64,000 nt of DNA from the NCBI GenBank assembly GCA_023227835.1, contig JALOCI010000001.1, positions 62,001-126,000 on the forward strand, given 5' to 3'. The notes under the pieces are model-generated. The model did no database searches and was not told where the DNA came from. It was given only the letters and a program-made list of their open reading frames with translations. Positions 41,307 through 50,384 of this stretch are shown in pieces. Position 1 is the stretch's first letter; the number at the start of each line of letters is the position of its first letter. A program made the position numbers and the translations under genes. The DNA is from Bacteroidales bacterium. Its GTDB lineage: Bacteria > Bacteroidota > Bacteroidia > Bacteroidales > UBA932.

Positions 41307-42773
41307 GTGAAAAAAACTGAAATACCTTCGAAGTTCGTTGACTACCTCACTGAGGCGGCCGGGTCGCGGATAGCTTCAACTGTTCTAGAAGCTGTCATGA
41401 GCGGGACGCCGGAAGTCTCCATACGAATAAACCCGATGAAGGTGAGCGACCCGGTCGCCCTCGACCTACCTTTGAACGGAAACATTCCATGGTGCAAAGA
41501 TGGCTTTTACCTGAGCAAAAGACCCAGTTTCACACTGGATCCCGCCCTGCATGCCGGCGCATACTATGTGCAGGAGCCATCCTCAATGGGCCTTTCAGTT
41601 CTGGAACCCATTTTCCGGGACCTCAGACCCCGGGAGATACTCGATTTGTGCGCCGCCCCCGGAGGCAAAAGCACCCACATTATCTCCATGGCCATGCACT
41701 ACTCATCAGCTCATTCATCATTATTTCACTCACCATCAACTCTCGGCAACAATTCGCATCCAGATAACAATCCCCTTATTGCCAATCATCTGCAAGATAC
41801 TTACTTGCCTCATATTACATGCAACGAGGTGATAAAAAGCCGTGCCGCAATCCTCAATGAAAATGTTACAAAATGGGGAGTCAACTCCGTATCTGTGACA
41901 AGCAAAAACCCGGAAAATTTCGCAAGGGAGGGCAGCTCCTTCGACCTGATTCTTGTGGACGCCCCTTGTTCCGGAGAGGGAATGTTCAGAAAAGATCCCG
42001 ATGCAATATCCGAGTGGTCAGAGGAAAATGTCAAACTCTGTGCTGCCCGCCAAAGAAGAATCCTCTCAGATATCTGGGCTGCCTTGGTGCCTGGCGGAAT
42101 TCTGGTTTATTCCACCTGTACCTTCAACAAATATGAGAACGATGACAACCTTCGTTGGTTGAAGAGTGAAATAGGTGCGCTTCCTTACTCCTTTTTTAAT
42201 ACGGAAGAGCTAGAAAAAAATGGAGTTGTAGTTACTCCTGAAGGAGGATTTCAATTCTTCCCCGGCGTAGTTCGTGGTGAAGGATTCTATTTTGCCGTCG
42301 TGAGAAAGCCATTTGATGATAATGAGGAATTTTCTGTTTTTCCTGAACGGGACTTGCAGTCAAAGGTTAAAAGTGAAAAATGCAGAAATGAAAAGTGCAA
42401 AGGGGAAAAGAGCAGAAATGAGAACTTCAGAGGTGAAAAAAACAGAAATGGAGAAAAAAACTGGAAAAAGAAATCCGATAAAAAACAGGATTTAAGACAG
42501 AATCCTTTTTATTGCAATATTACATCCGAAGAACCGGAGCATCAGTTTGCACTGTCCCCGAATTATGAGTATGAGGATAAATGGCCATCTGTGAAACTTT
42601 CCAAGGAAGACGCTATCACATATCTTTCAAGAAATACAATATACCTAGACAAGGATGCTCCTTTAGGCTATCTGAGGGTAACATATAAAGGTCTGGGCCT
42701 TGGTTTTGTCAAAAATCTCGGTTCCCGTGCCAACAATCTGTACCCTATGAACTGGCGGATCAGGAAAATTTAA
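41307..42773 (+). CDS. NOL1/NOP2/Sun family rRNA (cytosine-C5) methyltransferase, RsmF-like
   Basis: The frame begins with GTG at 41307 (MKKTEIPSKFVDYL). The 488-residue protein has the SAM site DLCAAPGGKSTHI (113-125), DAPCSGEGMFRKDPD (218-232) with one catalytic Cys, and STCTFNKYEND (269-279) with the other. A C-terminal domain resembling RsmF (LSRNTIYLDKDAPLGYLRVTYKGLGLGFVKNLGSRANNLYP) binds rRNA. Two oddities: about 40 extra residues after the SAM motif (residues 130-170, Ser/His/Asn rich), and a Lys/Glu/Arg/Asn tract at 355-395 made of ten-residue repeats. Confidence 0.88.
   Translation: MKKTEIPSKFVDYLTEAAGSRIASTVLEAVMSGTPEVSIRINPMKVSDPVALDLPLNGNIPWCKDGFYLSKRPSFTLDPALHAGAYYVQEPSSMGLSVLEPIFRDLRPREILDLCAAPGGKSTHIISMAMHYSSAHSSLFHSPSTLGNNSHPDNNPLIANHLQDTYLPHITCNEVIKSRAAILNENVTKWGVNSVSVTSKNPENFAREGSSFDLILVDAPCSGEGMFRKDPDAISEWSEENVKLCAARQRRILSDIWAALVPGGILVYSTCTFNKYENDDNLRWLKSEIGALPYSFFNTEELEKNGVVVTPEGGFQFFPGVVRGEGFYFAVVRKPFDDNEEFSVFPERDLQSKVKSEKCRNEKCKGEKSRNENFRGEKNRNGEKNWKKKSDKKQDLRQNPFYCNITSEEPEHQFALSPNYEYEDKWPSVKLSKEDAITYLSRNTIYLDKDAPLGYLRVTYKGLGLGFVKNLGSRANNLYPMNWRIRKI
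42381..42470 (+). repeat. In-frame ~30-bp degenerate tandem repeat in the methyltransferase gene
   Basis: Three imperfect units translate as CRNEKCKGEK, SRNENFRGEK and NRNGEKNWKK. They lie between the catalytic and C-terminal domains, in a low-complexity, A-rich segment. Confidence 0.6.
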
Positions 42774-42789
42774 TATCAGTGCCACTAAA
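42774..42789 (+). repeat. Dispersed palindromic repeat, copy 6
   Basis: Core ATCAGTGCCACTAA at 42775-42788, starting directly after the methyltransferase stop codon. Confidence 0.7.
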
Positions 42790-42939
42790 AATACTAACTG
42801 ATAAGTGTATTTCATTTTTTACTCTTTCTATTTAAATTATATATAAATAGTGAAATGTTCAAGTTAGCAAGTGGTTATGCTGTTTTAATTTAGAAATTTT
42901 TTAATATCTTTATAGTATTAATAATCAATAAATAAAGAA

Positions 42940-44304
42940 ATGAAAAAGATTCTGCTTTTATTTGTTATAATTCATATAACTATAACAATGACAGCTCAAT
43001 ATGGGTATTTTTACGGGTTTTCATATAATAAAATAAATACCAATGTTGAAGATCAAATGGGTAACTATATTGCAATACTTGGCGTTACACCCAGCTCTCC
43101 TGCGGATCTATCAGGTTTAAAACCTTTTGATCTTATTCTTTCTATAGATGGAATTAAAATTGATGAAAAAGAAGAGAGTTTAAATCTGTTTTCAAAGCCT
43201 GAGGTTGAGTTCGAGGTATTGAGATTAGGCAACATACACAAAAGTATCAAAGTTAAAGGTATGATAGTTTCAACAAATAACTTCATACCTGAAGCAGAAT
43301 GGGCTACAATTGGTATGAATGATGGGCAGTATTCACTTTATTCTACTACTAGAACCTTGGATATAGATCCAATTCAGGTTTTTTCTGATCCTGAAGCTTC
43401 ATTATATCAATATTCTAAATATGATTTTGACTTTTCTGAAAGCAATACACTACAACAAAAAGAAATTGCATCATACTTGGAACCTATCTTAGCACAAAAA
43501 GGGCTTAAAAGAGATAGGGTTAATCCAGAAATGATAATAATCATAGATTTTTATTCCGACAGACGAGATCAGTACGTTCCTCCAACTCAGAGGTTAGTTA
43601 CTAGATATAAATATGGTTTTGAAATCGGATCCGGTTGGGGTACTCGTCAATATGTGGAATCACAAAAATCCGGAGATTATACAAAAACAGAATTCCTGAC
43701 AAAAATGACAATAACCATGCTTGATGCCCAAAAAATGGCTGCAGAACCAAATAAATCAGCAAATATCTGGGCTGCTAATTATGAGACTCTATCAACAATG
43801 AAAGTCGAAATAAAAGCTTTTACCAACGCTATTGGACTAGCTATGCTAAATTGTTTCCCAATAAAGAATATTAGTCATATGGATGTATCATATTATTGGG
43901 GGATTGGTTTATTGTATGATAATAAAAAAGAGGGATTGGTTGTTGGTGTAGTTCCTGGCTCCCCAGCGGCACAAGCTGGAATAAGGGTTGGAGATGAGTT
44001 GATTAGCACAAGGCCGGGTTCGTCAAGATTCCCATATCAAATGGAGAATACGATACAAAACTTAGGGCAAAAACGCCATAAAAACTATCTTAATTACAAC
44101 TTATATCGTTCTTCAAATACTACTTATGAGAATGAAAGCATTAATCAGTATATAAACAGAATGTATACCTCTACATTGCATACTCCAGATTATAAAGTCA
44201 ACCAATTGTTAGAGATAAAGATAAAAAGGCCAAATAAGACAAAATATGTAGTAAAAGTAAAGCCAATTTACCTGAAATATTATAAATATGTTCTGAATAA
44301 TTAA
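42940..44304 (+). CDS. Secreted double-PDZ protein
   Basis: The 454-residue protein has a signal peptide (about 1-19). A first PDZ domain covers about 30-105 (GNYIAILGVTPSSPADLSGLKPFDLILSIDGIKI) and a second about 325-420 (KEGLVVGVVPGSPAAQAGIRVGDELISTRPG). The middle (about 130-300) has alternating strands and helices, including EMIIIIDFYSDRRDQY and the FTNAIGLAMLNCFPIK end, resembling DUF4136-like envelope domains. No protease motif is present. The gene is distinctly more AT-rich than its neighbours, is not in an operon and may have been acquired. It probably acts as an envelope scaffold or adaptor; function unknown. Confidence 0.7.
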   Translation: MKKILLLFVIIHITITMTAQYGYFYGFSYNKINTNVEDQMGNYIAILGVTPSSPADLSGLKPFDLILSIDGIKIDEKEESLNLFSKPEVEFEVLRLGNIHKSIKVKGMIVSTNNFIPEAEWATIGMNDGQYSLYSTTRTLDIDPIQVFSDPEASLYQYSKYDFDFSESNTLQQKEIASYLEPILAQKGLKRDRVNPEMIIIIDFYSDRRDQYVPPTQRLVTRYKYGFEIGSGWGTRQYVESQKSGDYTKTEFLTKMTITMLDAQKMAAEPNKSANIWAANYETLSTMKVEIKAFTNAIGLAMLNCFPIKNISHMDVSYYWGIGLLYDNKKEGLVVGVVPGSPAAQAGIRVGDELISTRPGSSRFPYQMENTIQNLGQKRHKNYLNYNLYRSSNTTYENESINQYINRMYTSTLHTPDYKVNQLLEIKIKRPNKTKYVVKVKPIYLKYYKYVLNN

Positions 44305-44403
44305 GCTAATATCATTAGTAATCACCATTGACTGCATCGCTAAACATCAAATGTCGTAACAGATAGTATTTTGTAATTGCCAGAATAAGAGTAAGATAGA
44401 AAT

Positions 44404-44417
44404 ATTGGTGCCACTAA
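44404..44417 (+). repeat. Dispersed palindromic repeat, copy 7
   Basis: TTGGTGCCACTAA, one change from the core, lies about 100 bases after the PDZ gene and just before a bidirectional terminator. Confidence 0.6.
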
Positions 44418-44422
44418 TAAAT

Positions 44423-44456
44423 AAAAAAAGGTTGCCTGAATCAGGCAACCCTTTTT
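44423..44456. terminator. Bidirectional intrinsic terminator between the PDZ gene and nqrF
   Basis: GGTTGCCTGA (44430-44439) pairs perfectly with TCAGGCAACC (44441-44450), flanked by seven A before and five T after. It serves both convergent genes. Confidence 0.9.
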
Positions 44457-44479
44457 ACGTGATTTTGCAACGGGAAAGA

Positions 44480-45727
44480 CTATCCGCCAAAATCATCGAA
44501 AGCTATATTCTCTGCAGGGACACCAAGGTTATCAAGCATCTTCACTACAGAACTGTTCATCATTGGAGGACCGCAAAGATAATACTCTACATCTTCCGGT
44601 GTATCATGATTCTTCAAATAATTATCAAAAAGTGCCTGATGGATGAATCCTGTAAGACCTGTCCAGTTATCTTCAGGTTTTGCTTCACTGAGTGCTATGT
44701 GAAAGTTGAAGTTAGGGAATTCCCTCTCAATTTCACGGAACTCCTCTTCGTAGAATACCTCACGAAGTGAACGCGCTCCATACCAGAAGCTTACTTTACG
44801 TGTTGTCTTCTCAGTCTTGAATAGGTGGAAAATGTGTGAACGCATAGGAGCCATACCGGCACCACCACCGACGAAGATTATCTCGTTCTGGGTATCTTTT
44901 ATGAAGAACTCACCGTAAGGGCCGGAAATAGTCACTTTATCGCCCGGTTTGCGTGAATAAATATAAGACGAGCAAACTCCGGGATTAACATTCATAAATG
45001 TGCCCTTGCTGCGATCCCAAGGTGGGGTTGCAATACGAATGTTCAACATTATGATGTTACCTTCAGCAGGGTGGTTGGCCATAGAGTAGGCACGGAATGT
45101 CTGCTCCTTGTTTACCATCTTGAGATCCCATATCTTCATCCTGTCCCAGTCTTCATGGTATTCTGGCTCAACATCGATATCATTTTTAAAGTCAACCTCG
45201 CACGGAGGGATGTCAATCTGGATATATCCACCGGATCTGAACTTAAGATGTTCTCCTTCAGGGAGTTTTACTACAAACTCTTTGATGAAGGTTGCAACGT
45301 TATGATTGCTCACTACCTCGCATTCCCATTTCTTGATTCCCAGAACCTCTTCAGGAATAACAATCTCCATATCCTCCTTCACCTTAACCTGGCAACCGAG
45401 GCGCCACTGGTTATTCTGTTGTTTCCTTGTGAAGAACCCTGTTTCGGTGGGGAGAATCTCTCCACCGCCTTTTGTTACACGGCATTTGCACATACCGCAT
45501 GTTCCGCCTCCGCCACAGGCAGAGGGAAGGAATATCTTCTCGTTTGAAAGTGTTGAAAGAAGAGATGAGCCGGGACTTACTGTAAGCTCTTTTTCTCCGT
45601 TGATCGTAACTTTAACCTTGCCGGAAGGTGTCAGCTTTGCTTTTGCGTAAAGTAGCATCGCTACCAGTAACAAGGTCACTATCAGTATCGCAATAACTGC
45701 AACTGTTACTATTGTTGTAATATTCAT
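44480..45727 (-). CDS. nqrF: Na+-translocating NADH:quinone reductase subunit F
   Basis: The 415-residue protein has one N-terminal membrane helix (about 4-28), a [2Fe-2S] ferredoxin domain with Cys71, Cys77, Cys80 and Cys112, and a ferredoxin-reductase part with RAYSMANHP for FAD and FVGGGAGMAPMRSH for NADH. It ends with YYLCGPPMMNSSVVKMLDNLGV. NqrF takes electrons from NADH and passes them into the complex, which pumps Na+ out of the cell. It is the last gene of nqrABCDEF, 13 bp after nqrE. Confidence 0.97.
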   Translation of the reverse strand: MNITTIVTVAVIAILIVTLLLVAMLLYAKAKLTPSGKVKVTINGEKELTVSPGSSLLSTLSNEKIFLPSACGGGGTCGMCKCRVTKGGGEILPTETGFFTRKQQNNQWRLGCQVKVKEDMEIVIPEEVLGIKKWECEVVSNHNVATFIKEFVVKLPEGEHLKFRSGGYIQIDIPPCEVDFKNDIDVEPEYHEDWDRMKIWDLKMVNKEQTFRAYSMANHPAEGNIIMLNIRIATPPWDRSKGTFMNVNPGVCSSYIYSRKPGDKVTISGPYGEFFIKDTQNEIIFVGGGAGMAPMRSHIFHLFKTEKTTRKVSFWYGARSLREVFYEEEFREIEREFPNFNFHIALSEAKPEDNWTGLTGFIHQALFDNYLKNHDTPEDVEYYLCGPPMMNSSVVKMLDNLGVPAENIAFDDFGG

Positions 45728-45740
45728 GATTCTTCTTCTC

Positions 45741-46358
45741 TTACAGTTTTATACCCATAAAGCTCATAAAGGCCAAGCCCATGAGACCTACCATAATAAA
45801 TGTTATTCCCAGTCCGCGAAGTGGCTTAGGTACGTTGGAGTACTTCAGCTTTTCCCTTATTGCTGCCAGTGAAATGATCGCGAGGGCCCACCCGATACCT
45901 GAACCGAGGGCATAGGTTGTTGCCTGTGCAAGTGTCTCGTAACCTCTCTCCTGCATGAAGAGTGAGCCTCCAAGGATGGCACAGTTTACAGCTATGAGCG
46001 GCAGAAATATTCCAAGTGACGAATAAAGTCCGGGTGTGAACTTCTCTACAATCATTTCAACGAGTTGGGTGATTGATGCCACTACGGCTATAAAGATAAT
46101 GAAACTCAAAAAGCTCAGGTCAAGGTTGGCATACGATGGATCGAGCCACGCAAGAGCTCCTGGCTTTAGAACGTATTCATAAAGAATGTAGTTGACAGGT
46201 AATGTTACAACAAGCACGAATATCACGGCTATTCCAAGACCTGTTGCTGTCTTAACGCTTTTGGAAACGGCCAGAAATGAACACATTCCCAAAAAATAGG
46301 CAAACACCATATTCTCTACGAATATGGATTTGACGAATATACTTATTAAATCTTGCAT
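45741..46358 (-). CDS. nqrE: Na+-translocating NADH:quinone reductase subunit E
   Basis: The 205-residue protein has six membrane helices and starts MQDLISIFVKSIFVENMVFAYFLGMCSFLAVSK, whose Cys in the ENMV...GMC stretch belongs to the intramembrane iron site shared with NqrD. SLGIFLPLIAVNCAILGGSLF is the matching inverted half with the second Cys. Homologous to RnfA, but the order A-B-C-D-E-F and the NqrA gene decide for Nqr. It lies 12 bp after nqrD. Confidence 0.97.
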   Translation of the reverse strand: MQDLISIFVKSIFVENMVFAYFLGMCSFLAVSKSVKTATGLGIAVIFVLVVTLPVNYILYEYVLKPGALAWLDPSYANLDLSFLSFIIFIAVVASITQLVEMIVEKFTPGLYSSLGIFLPLIAVNCAILGGSLFMQERGYETLAQATTYALGSGIGWALAIISLAAIREKLKYSNVPKPLRGLGITFIMVGLMGLAFMSFMGIKL

Positions 46359-46370
46359 ATTGGTATGTGT

Positions 46371-46991
46371 TTATTTTTCTTGTAAATCTTTATCAAAACT
46401 CCTTTGTACCCATATAAATAATCCTATGAGTATCAATGCCATCGGAGGCAATATCATCAAACCGTTATTGTAATAAAACCCACCGTTCTTTGCATACCAG
46501 CTTAGCGGAATAATCTGGAACCCGTATATGGTGCCGGAACCGAACAACTCCCTTAAAACTGAAATAATAACGAGTATCATCCCGTACCCGGCGCCGTTGG
46601 CCAGACCGTCAATCAAAGAAGGGAAGGGTTTGTTGCCAAGGGCAAATGCCTCAATACGGCCCATAATGATACAGTTTGTTATAATCAGTCCGACGAACAC
46701 CGAGAGCTGCTTACTTACCTCATAAGAGTAGGCTTTCAGAATTTGATCGACAAGTATTACAAGCATGGCTACAACCACAAGCTGCACAATAATACGGATT
46801 CTGTTAGGAATTGTATTACGCAGGAGAGACATAATCAAATTGGCAAAGCCTGTAACTATGGTGACAGACAATGCCATCACAAGAGCCGGTTCTACCTTGA
46901 CCGTAACCGCAAGTGAAGAACAGATTCCGAGCACAAGTACGGTAACCGGATTCTTTCTAAACAGCGGATCAATATATATTTTCTTATCCAT
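46371..46991 (-). CDS. nqrD: Na+-translocating NADH:quinone reductase subunit D
   Basis: The 206-residue membrane protein has six helices. NPVTVLVLGICSSLAVTVKVEPALVMAL and FVGLIITNCIIMGRIEAFALGNKPFPS carry the two inverted-repeat Cys motifs that with NqrE hold an iron centre in the membrane. Length matches the family. It starts 8 bp after nqrC. Confidence 0.97.
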   Translation of the reverse strand: MDKKIYIDPLFRKNPVTVLVLGICSSLAVTVKVEPALVMALSVTIVTGFANLIMSLLRNTIPNRIRIIVQLVVVAMLVILVDQILKAYSYEVSKQLSVFVGLIITNCIIMGRIEAFALGNKPFPSLIDGLANGAGYGMILVIISVLRELFGSGTIYGFQIIPLSWYAKNGGFYYNNGLMILPPMALILIGLFIWVQRSFDKDLQEK

Positions 46992-46999
46992 CGTTCAAC

Positions 47000-47764
47000 T
47001 TATTTTTTAGAAGTTACTTCTTCAGCGGCTGTTGCAGAAACGGCTGTAGAGTCTGTTATTGGAGAAGCAATTGCAGATGAGTCACTTTGCAACAAAAGCT
47101 TCTGTGAAGCATCTTCCTTGAGTGACTTGAAAAATTCAAGATATTTTCCGACACAGGTTTTTACCATACTCTCAAGAGCCTTACTGGTAATTGTTCCGCC
47201 GGATATTGCATCAACCTGATGTGTATTTCCTTTTTCAGCTCCTCCTTTTATAACTCCGATAGAGACGAAATTGTCCCCGTCGAAAATTTGTTTATCAGCA
47301 AATTGAGCCTGGAATTGAGGTGTTGCAATCTCGGCACCTAACCCCGGAGTCTCGCCTTTGTGGTCGAAAACGGCTCCATATACTGTGTTTATATCTCCCT
47401 TTAGTGCTATGTAGCCCCATATAGGGCCCCAGAGACCTGCTCCGTGAAGGGGAACAATATAATATTTCTGGACAGAATCGATCCTGCAGATATAAAGAGG
47501 AAGAGATTCCCCACCTTCAGAAATCGTTGTGTCAGTTATATATTTTGCGTATTCACCCTCAATATAACCGGCTTTGTCTGCTTCCAGTTGTGTCGCATCC
47601 TCTCCGAGGTGAACAGCTCTGAGAACAAGCTGTTTTGTCTCGATGGATATATTTCTTTGCTGAGCATCCTTTAAAAGATAGGCAGCCATGGCAAGAATCA
47701 CTGCAACCAATACTACGAGCACTGTCGAGTAGATTATTGTGTACAGGTTTTTATTTGTATCCAT
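47000..47764 (-). CDS. nqrC: Na+-translocating NADH:quinone reductase subunit C
   Basis: The 254-residue protein has one N-terminal helix (about 7-29) and a periplasmic FMN-binding domain with GAGLWGPIWGYIAL, ETPGLGAEI and VDAISGGTITSKALE, where the Thr is expected to hold FMN through a phosphoester. The last ~30 residues are a Ser/Ala/Thr-rich tail not usual in the family core. It passes electrons between NqrB and the membrane iron site. Confidence 0.96.
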   Translation of the reverse strand: MDTNKNLYTIIYSTVLVVLVAVILAMAAYLLKDAQQRNISIETKQLVLRAVHLGEDATQLEADKAGYIEGEYAKYITDTTISEGGESLPLYICRIDSVQKYYIVPLHGAGLWGPIWGYIALKGDINTVYGAVFDHKGETPGLGAEIATPQFQAQFADKQIFDGDNFVSIGVIKGGAEKGNTHQVDAISGGTITSKALESMVKTCVGKYLEFFKSLKEDASQKLLLQSDSSAIASPITDSTAVSATAAEEVTSKK

Positions 47765-47775
47765 TGTAATCCTCC

Positions 47776-48945
47776 TTATTTTTTTACAGTTACTGTAGCC
47801 CTCTTCAGTCTTTTCCTTATGTTCGACTGAACGACATAGTGGTCAATAAGAGGTGCGAATGTGTTTAAAAGCAAAATTGCAAGCATCATACCTTCAGGAT
47901 AACCCGGATTGAATGCCCTTATAATGATTACTATGATACCAATCAAGAATCCGTATATCCATTTTCCTGTCTCAGTCTGTGCACTCGTCACGGGGTCAGT
48001 GGCCATGAAAACCGCACCGAATGCAAAACCGCCCATTACAAGGTGATCCCATGCGGGGATGTTGAGGTATGAAGAAGGATCTGCAGGTGCGACTGCGTTT
48101 AGTAAAAGCCCTGTGAGCATAGCTCCGGCCACTGTCGAGAACATTATCTTCCAGCTTGCAACTCCTGTTGCAATCAGTATTATTGCTCCCAATAGTATCG
48201 CTAGTGTGGAGGTCTCTCCGACACATCCCGGAATGAATCCGAAGAACATGTCTGAGAATGACGGCACCGGTGTACCTGCCATTGCGTTGGCAAGCGGTGT
48301 AGCACCTGAGAAGCCGTCTACTATGCCTTGTCCTTCTGAAAGACCTGCAATCCAGATCTTATCTCCGGAAATCTGGGAAGGGTATGCAAAAAATACAAAA
48401 GCTCTTGCAAGAAGAGCCGGATTCCAGATATTCATGCCGGTACCGCCGAATACCTCCTTGCCGATTATTACAGCAAATGCAACAGCCAGTGCCAGTATCC
48501 AGAGTGGTACATCTACAGGCATTATTAGAGGAATCAACATTCCGGATACCAGAAATCCCTCGTTTACCTCGTGACCTCTTATCTGGGCCGCTGTGAACTC
48601 AATTCCTAATCCTACTACATATGATACAATAATCAGCGGGAGAACCTTAAGGAATCCGAACCAGAACATTCCCCAGAACTCCATTGAGCCTCCTGTGGAA
48701 AGGTTGTATTGATAGCCAGTGTTCCACATTCCGAAAAGCATTGCCGGCATGAGGGCGATGATTACAAATGACATTGTCCTCTTCAGGTCAATTGAGTCTT
48801 TTATGTGAACTCCGCTCTTTGTAACTGTGTCCGGCACAAAAAGGAATGTCTCAAACGCATCAAAGGTCGAGTGCAGGAATCCCAGCTTACCGCCCTTGCT
48901 GAATGTCGGCTTTATATTATCTACTATTTTTCTTAGCGCTTTCAT
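47776..48945 (-). CDS. nqrB: Na+-translocating NADH:quinone reductase subunit B
   Basis: The 389-residue protein is the large membrane subunit with about ten helices. VDGFSGATPLANAM near residue 215 holds the Thr that carries covalent FMN, and the segment GGTGMNIWNPALLARAFVFFAYP precedes it. It contains the Na+ channel and the riboflavin site near the quinone pocket. It is followed by nqrC after 11 bp. Confidence 0.97.
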   Translation of the reverse strand: MKALRKIVDNIKPTFSKGGKLGFLHSTFDAFETFLFVPDTVTKSGVHIKDSIDLKRTMSFVIIALMPAMLFGMWNTGYQYNLSTGGSMEFWGMFWFGFLKVLPLIIVSYVVGLGIEFTAAQIRGHEVNEGFLVSGMLIPLIMPVDVPLWILALAVAFAVIIGKEVFGGTGMNIWNPALLARAFVFFAYPSQISGDKIWIAGLSEGQGIVDGFSGATPLANAMAGTPVPSFSDMFFGFIPGCVGETSTLAILLGAIILIATGVASWKIMFSTVAGAMLTGLLLNAVAPADPSSYLNIPAWDHLVMGGFAFGAVFMATDPVTSAQTETGKWIYGFLIGIIVIIIRAFNPGYPEGMMLAILLLNTFAPLIDHYVVQSNIRKRLKRATVTVKK

Positions 48946-48955
48946 CTCTATTTTA

Positions 48956-50332
48956 TTAAGACATTTCTTTAATCATCAAATCTATTCCTTTTGATACAAT
49001 CTCTTGTACATCTATCTTTGAAGGGCATACAAATTCACAGAGTGCCAGATCTTCCTCAATAACCTCATAGATGCCGAGAGCCTCCATGTTGTCAATGTCT
49101 TCTGCAAGAATTGCCTTTAGAAGATATGTCGGATAAATGTCCATAGGAAGCACCTTCTCATAAACTCCTGTCATGACAAAAGCTCTTTCAGCGCCGTTTG
49201 TATTGGTGTCCAGCTCATAACTCTTCTTAGGTGTCAGCCATGAGAAATATGTGTGTGAAACGCTGAATTTTTTTGACCTGAAAGGCTTAATCCATCCGAA
49301 CATCTCGTAGTAGTTTCCTTCTGAAATGAGTGTGATCTGATTGTGGTAAAATCCTAAAAATCCGTCTGCTCCAACATTGGTGCCTGTAAGAACGTTTCCG
49401 CTGATCCACCTGACCGGCAGTTCTTCACCGGCGCTTTTGGCTGTGTGGTTTGCATATTCCTTAATATCACTCATGCACATACCTGGAAGGCACTCTGCAT
49501 AACTCGGATTAGTACAGCGAGGCCCGGTGATGGCAATGGTCTTTTTTATATCGTACACGCCTTTTGTAAAAAGCTTTCCAATCGCAGCAACGCCATATAG
49601 GTCTATTGTCCATACAACTTCTCCCTTGTTAATCGGATCTATGTTGTTTATCTGAACACCTACGTTGCCGGCAGGGTGATGTCCCTCTATGGTGTGGAAG
49701 ATGACCTTTTCAAGTCTGTGGAAAGGACTGCCTGCGTAATTGTCTATGTGAAGGCTGAGGTGTATACCTCCCTTTGTAAGAAGATTGAGAACATCAATAC
49801 CGGCCTGAAGAGACTCTTTTTCTCCTTTAAGAGCGAAGTCAAGGTCAGGGGCTAGCGGGGATGAGTCAAATCCTGAGATATAGATTGCCTTAGGCTCAAT
49901 TGCAGGATTCGGGATGATACCGTATGGGCGTTGCTTGATAACGGGCCAGAGTCCGCTTTCCAGCAAAACATCGGTTAACTCTTCTCTCTTTGCAGTTTTT
50001 AGGTTTGGAACGTTAAACTGGACATGCTCATTCTTTTTGTCGTTCTGAATAAGCACTTCCAATAACTTACGTTTCTCACCGCGAACTATTTCTTTTACAA
50101 CACCGCTCACTGGTGAGCAAATTTGTACAGAAAGGTTCTTTTTATCTGCCAAGATTGGTGAACCGGCTTTGACTGCATCTCCTTCTTTCACAAGAAGTTT
50201 AGGGTTGAGGGTTCTGAAGTCAGCGGGTTTCACAGCAAGAATATCCGAAGAGATGATTTTAGTAGTTTGATTTGAAGCGATTCCTTTTAAAGGAATGTCC
50301 AAACCTTTGCTTAATCGAATATGGTTTGACAT
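48956..50332 (-). CDS. nqrA: Na+-translocating NADH:quinone reductase subunit A
   Basis: I start at the ATG at 50332 (MSNHIRLSKGLDIPLKG), 458 residues; the frame extends upstream through the promoter without reason. It has the NqrA start, SPVSGVVKEIVRGEKRKLLEV (a barrel-sandwich domain) and TGPRCTNPSYAECLPGMCM. NqrA is the peripheral quinone-binding subunit. First gene of the operon; divergent from pcrA with 52 bp between start codons. Confidence 0.96.
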   Translation of the reverse strand: MSNHIRLSKGLDIPLKGIASNQTTKIISSDILAVKPADFRTLNPKLLVKEGDAVKAGSPILADKKNLSVQICSPVSGVVKEIVRGEKRKLLEVLIQNDKKNEHVQFNVPNLKTAKREELTDVLLESGLWPVIKQRPYGIIPNPAIEPKAIYISGFDSSPLAPDLDFALKGEKESLQAGIDVLNLLTKGGIHLSLHIDNYAGSPFHRLEKVIFHTIEGHHPAGNVGVQINNIDPINKGEVVWTIDLYGVAAIGKLFTKGVYDIKKTIAITGPRCTNPSYAECLPGMCMSDIKEYANHTAKSAGEELPVRWISGNVLTGTNVGADGFLGFYHNQITLISEGNYYEMFGWIKPFRSKKFSVSHTYFSWLTPKKSYELDTNTNGAERAFVMTGVYEKVLPMDIYPTYLLKAILAEDIDNMEALGIYEVIEEDLALCEFVCPSKIDVQEIVSKGIDLMIKEMS

Positions 50333-50345
50333 TATTGTGAAAAAT

Positions 50346-50379
50346 TTTGCGGCAAAGATACACAATATTTATAATTTTG
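50346..50379. promoter_or_regulatory. Overlapping divergent promoters of nqrA and pcrA
   Basis: Plus strand: TTTG (50346-50349) and TAATTTTG (50372-50379) point to pcrA. Minus strand: TATCTTTG (plus 50353-50360) points to nqrA. Both -7 boxes match TAnnTTTG and interleave, so the two polymerases would compete for the same 50 bp. Confidence 0.65.
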
Positions 50380-50384
50380 TGGCA

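Noticed and set aside
44405..44770. Plus-strand frame of 121 codons after the PDZ gene
   Set aside because: Overlaps the bidirectional terminator and nqrF; no family features.
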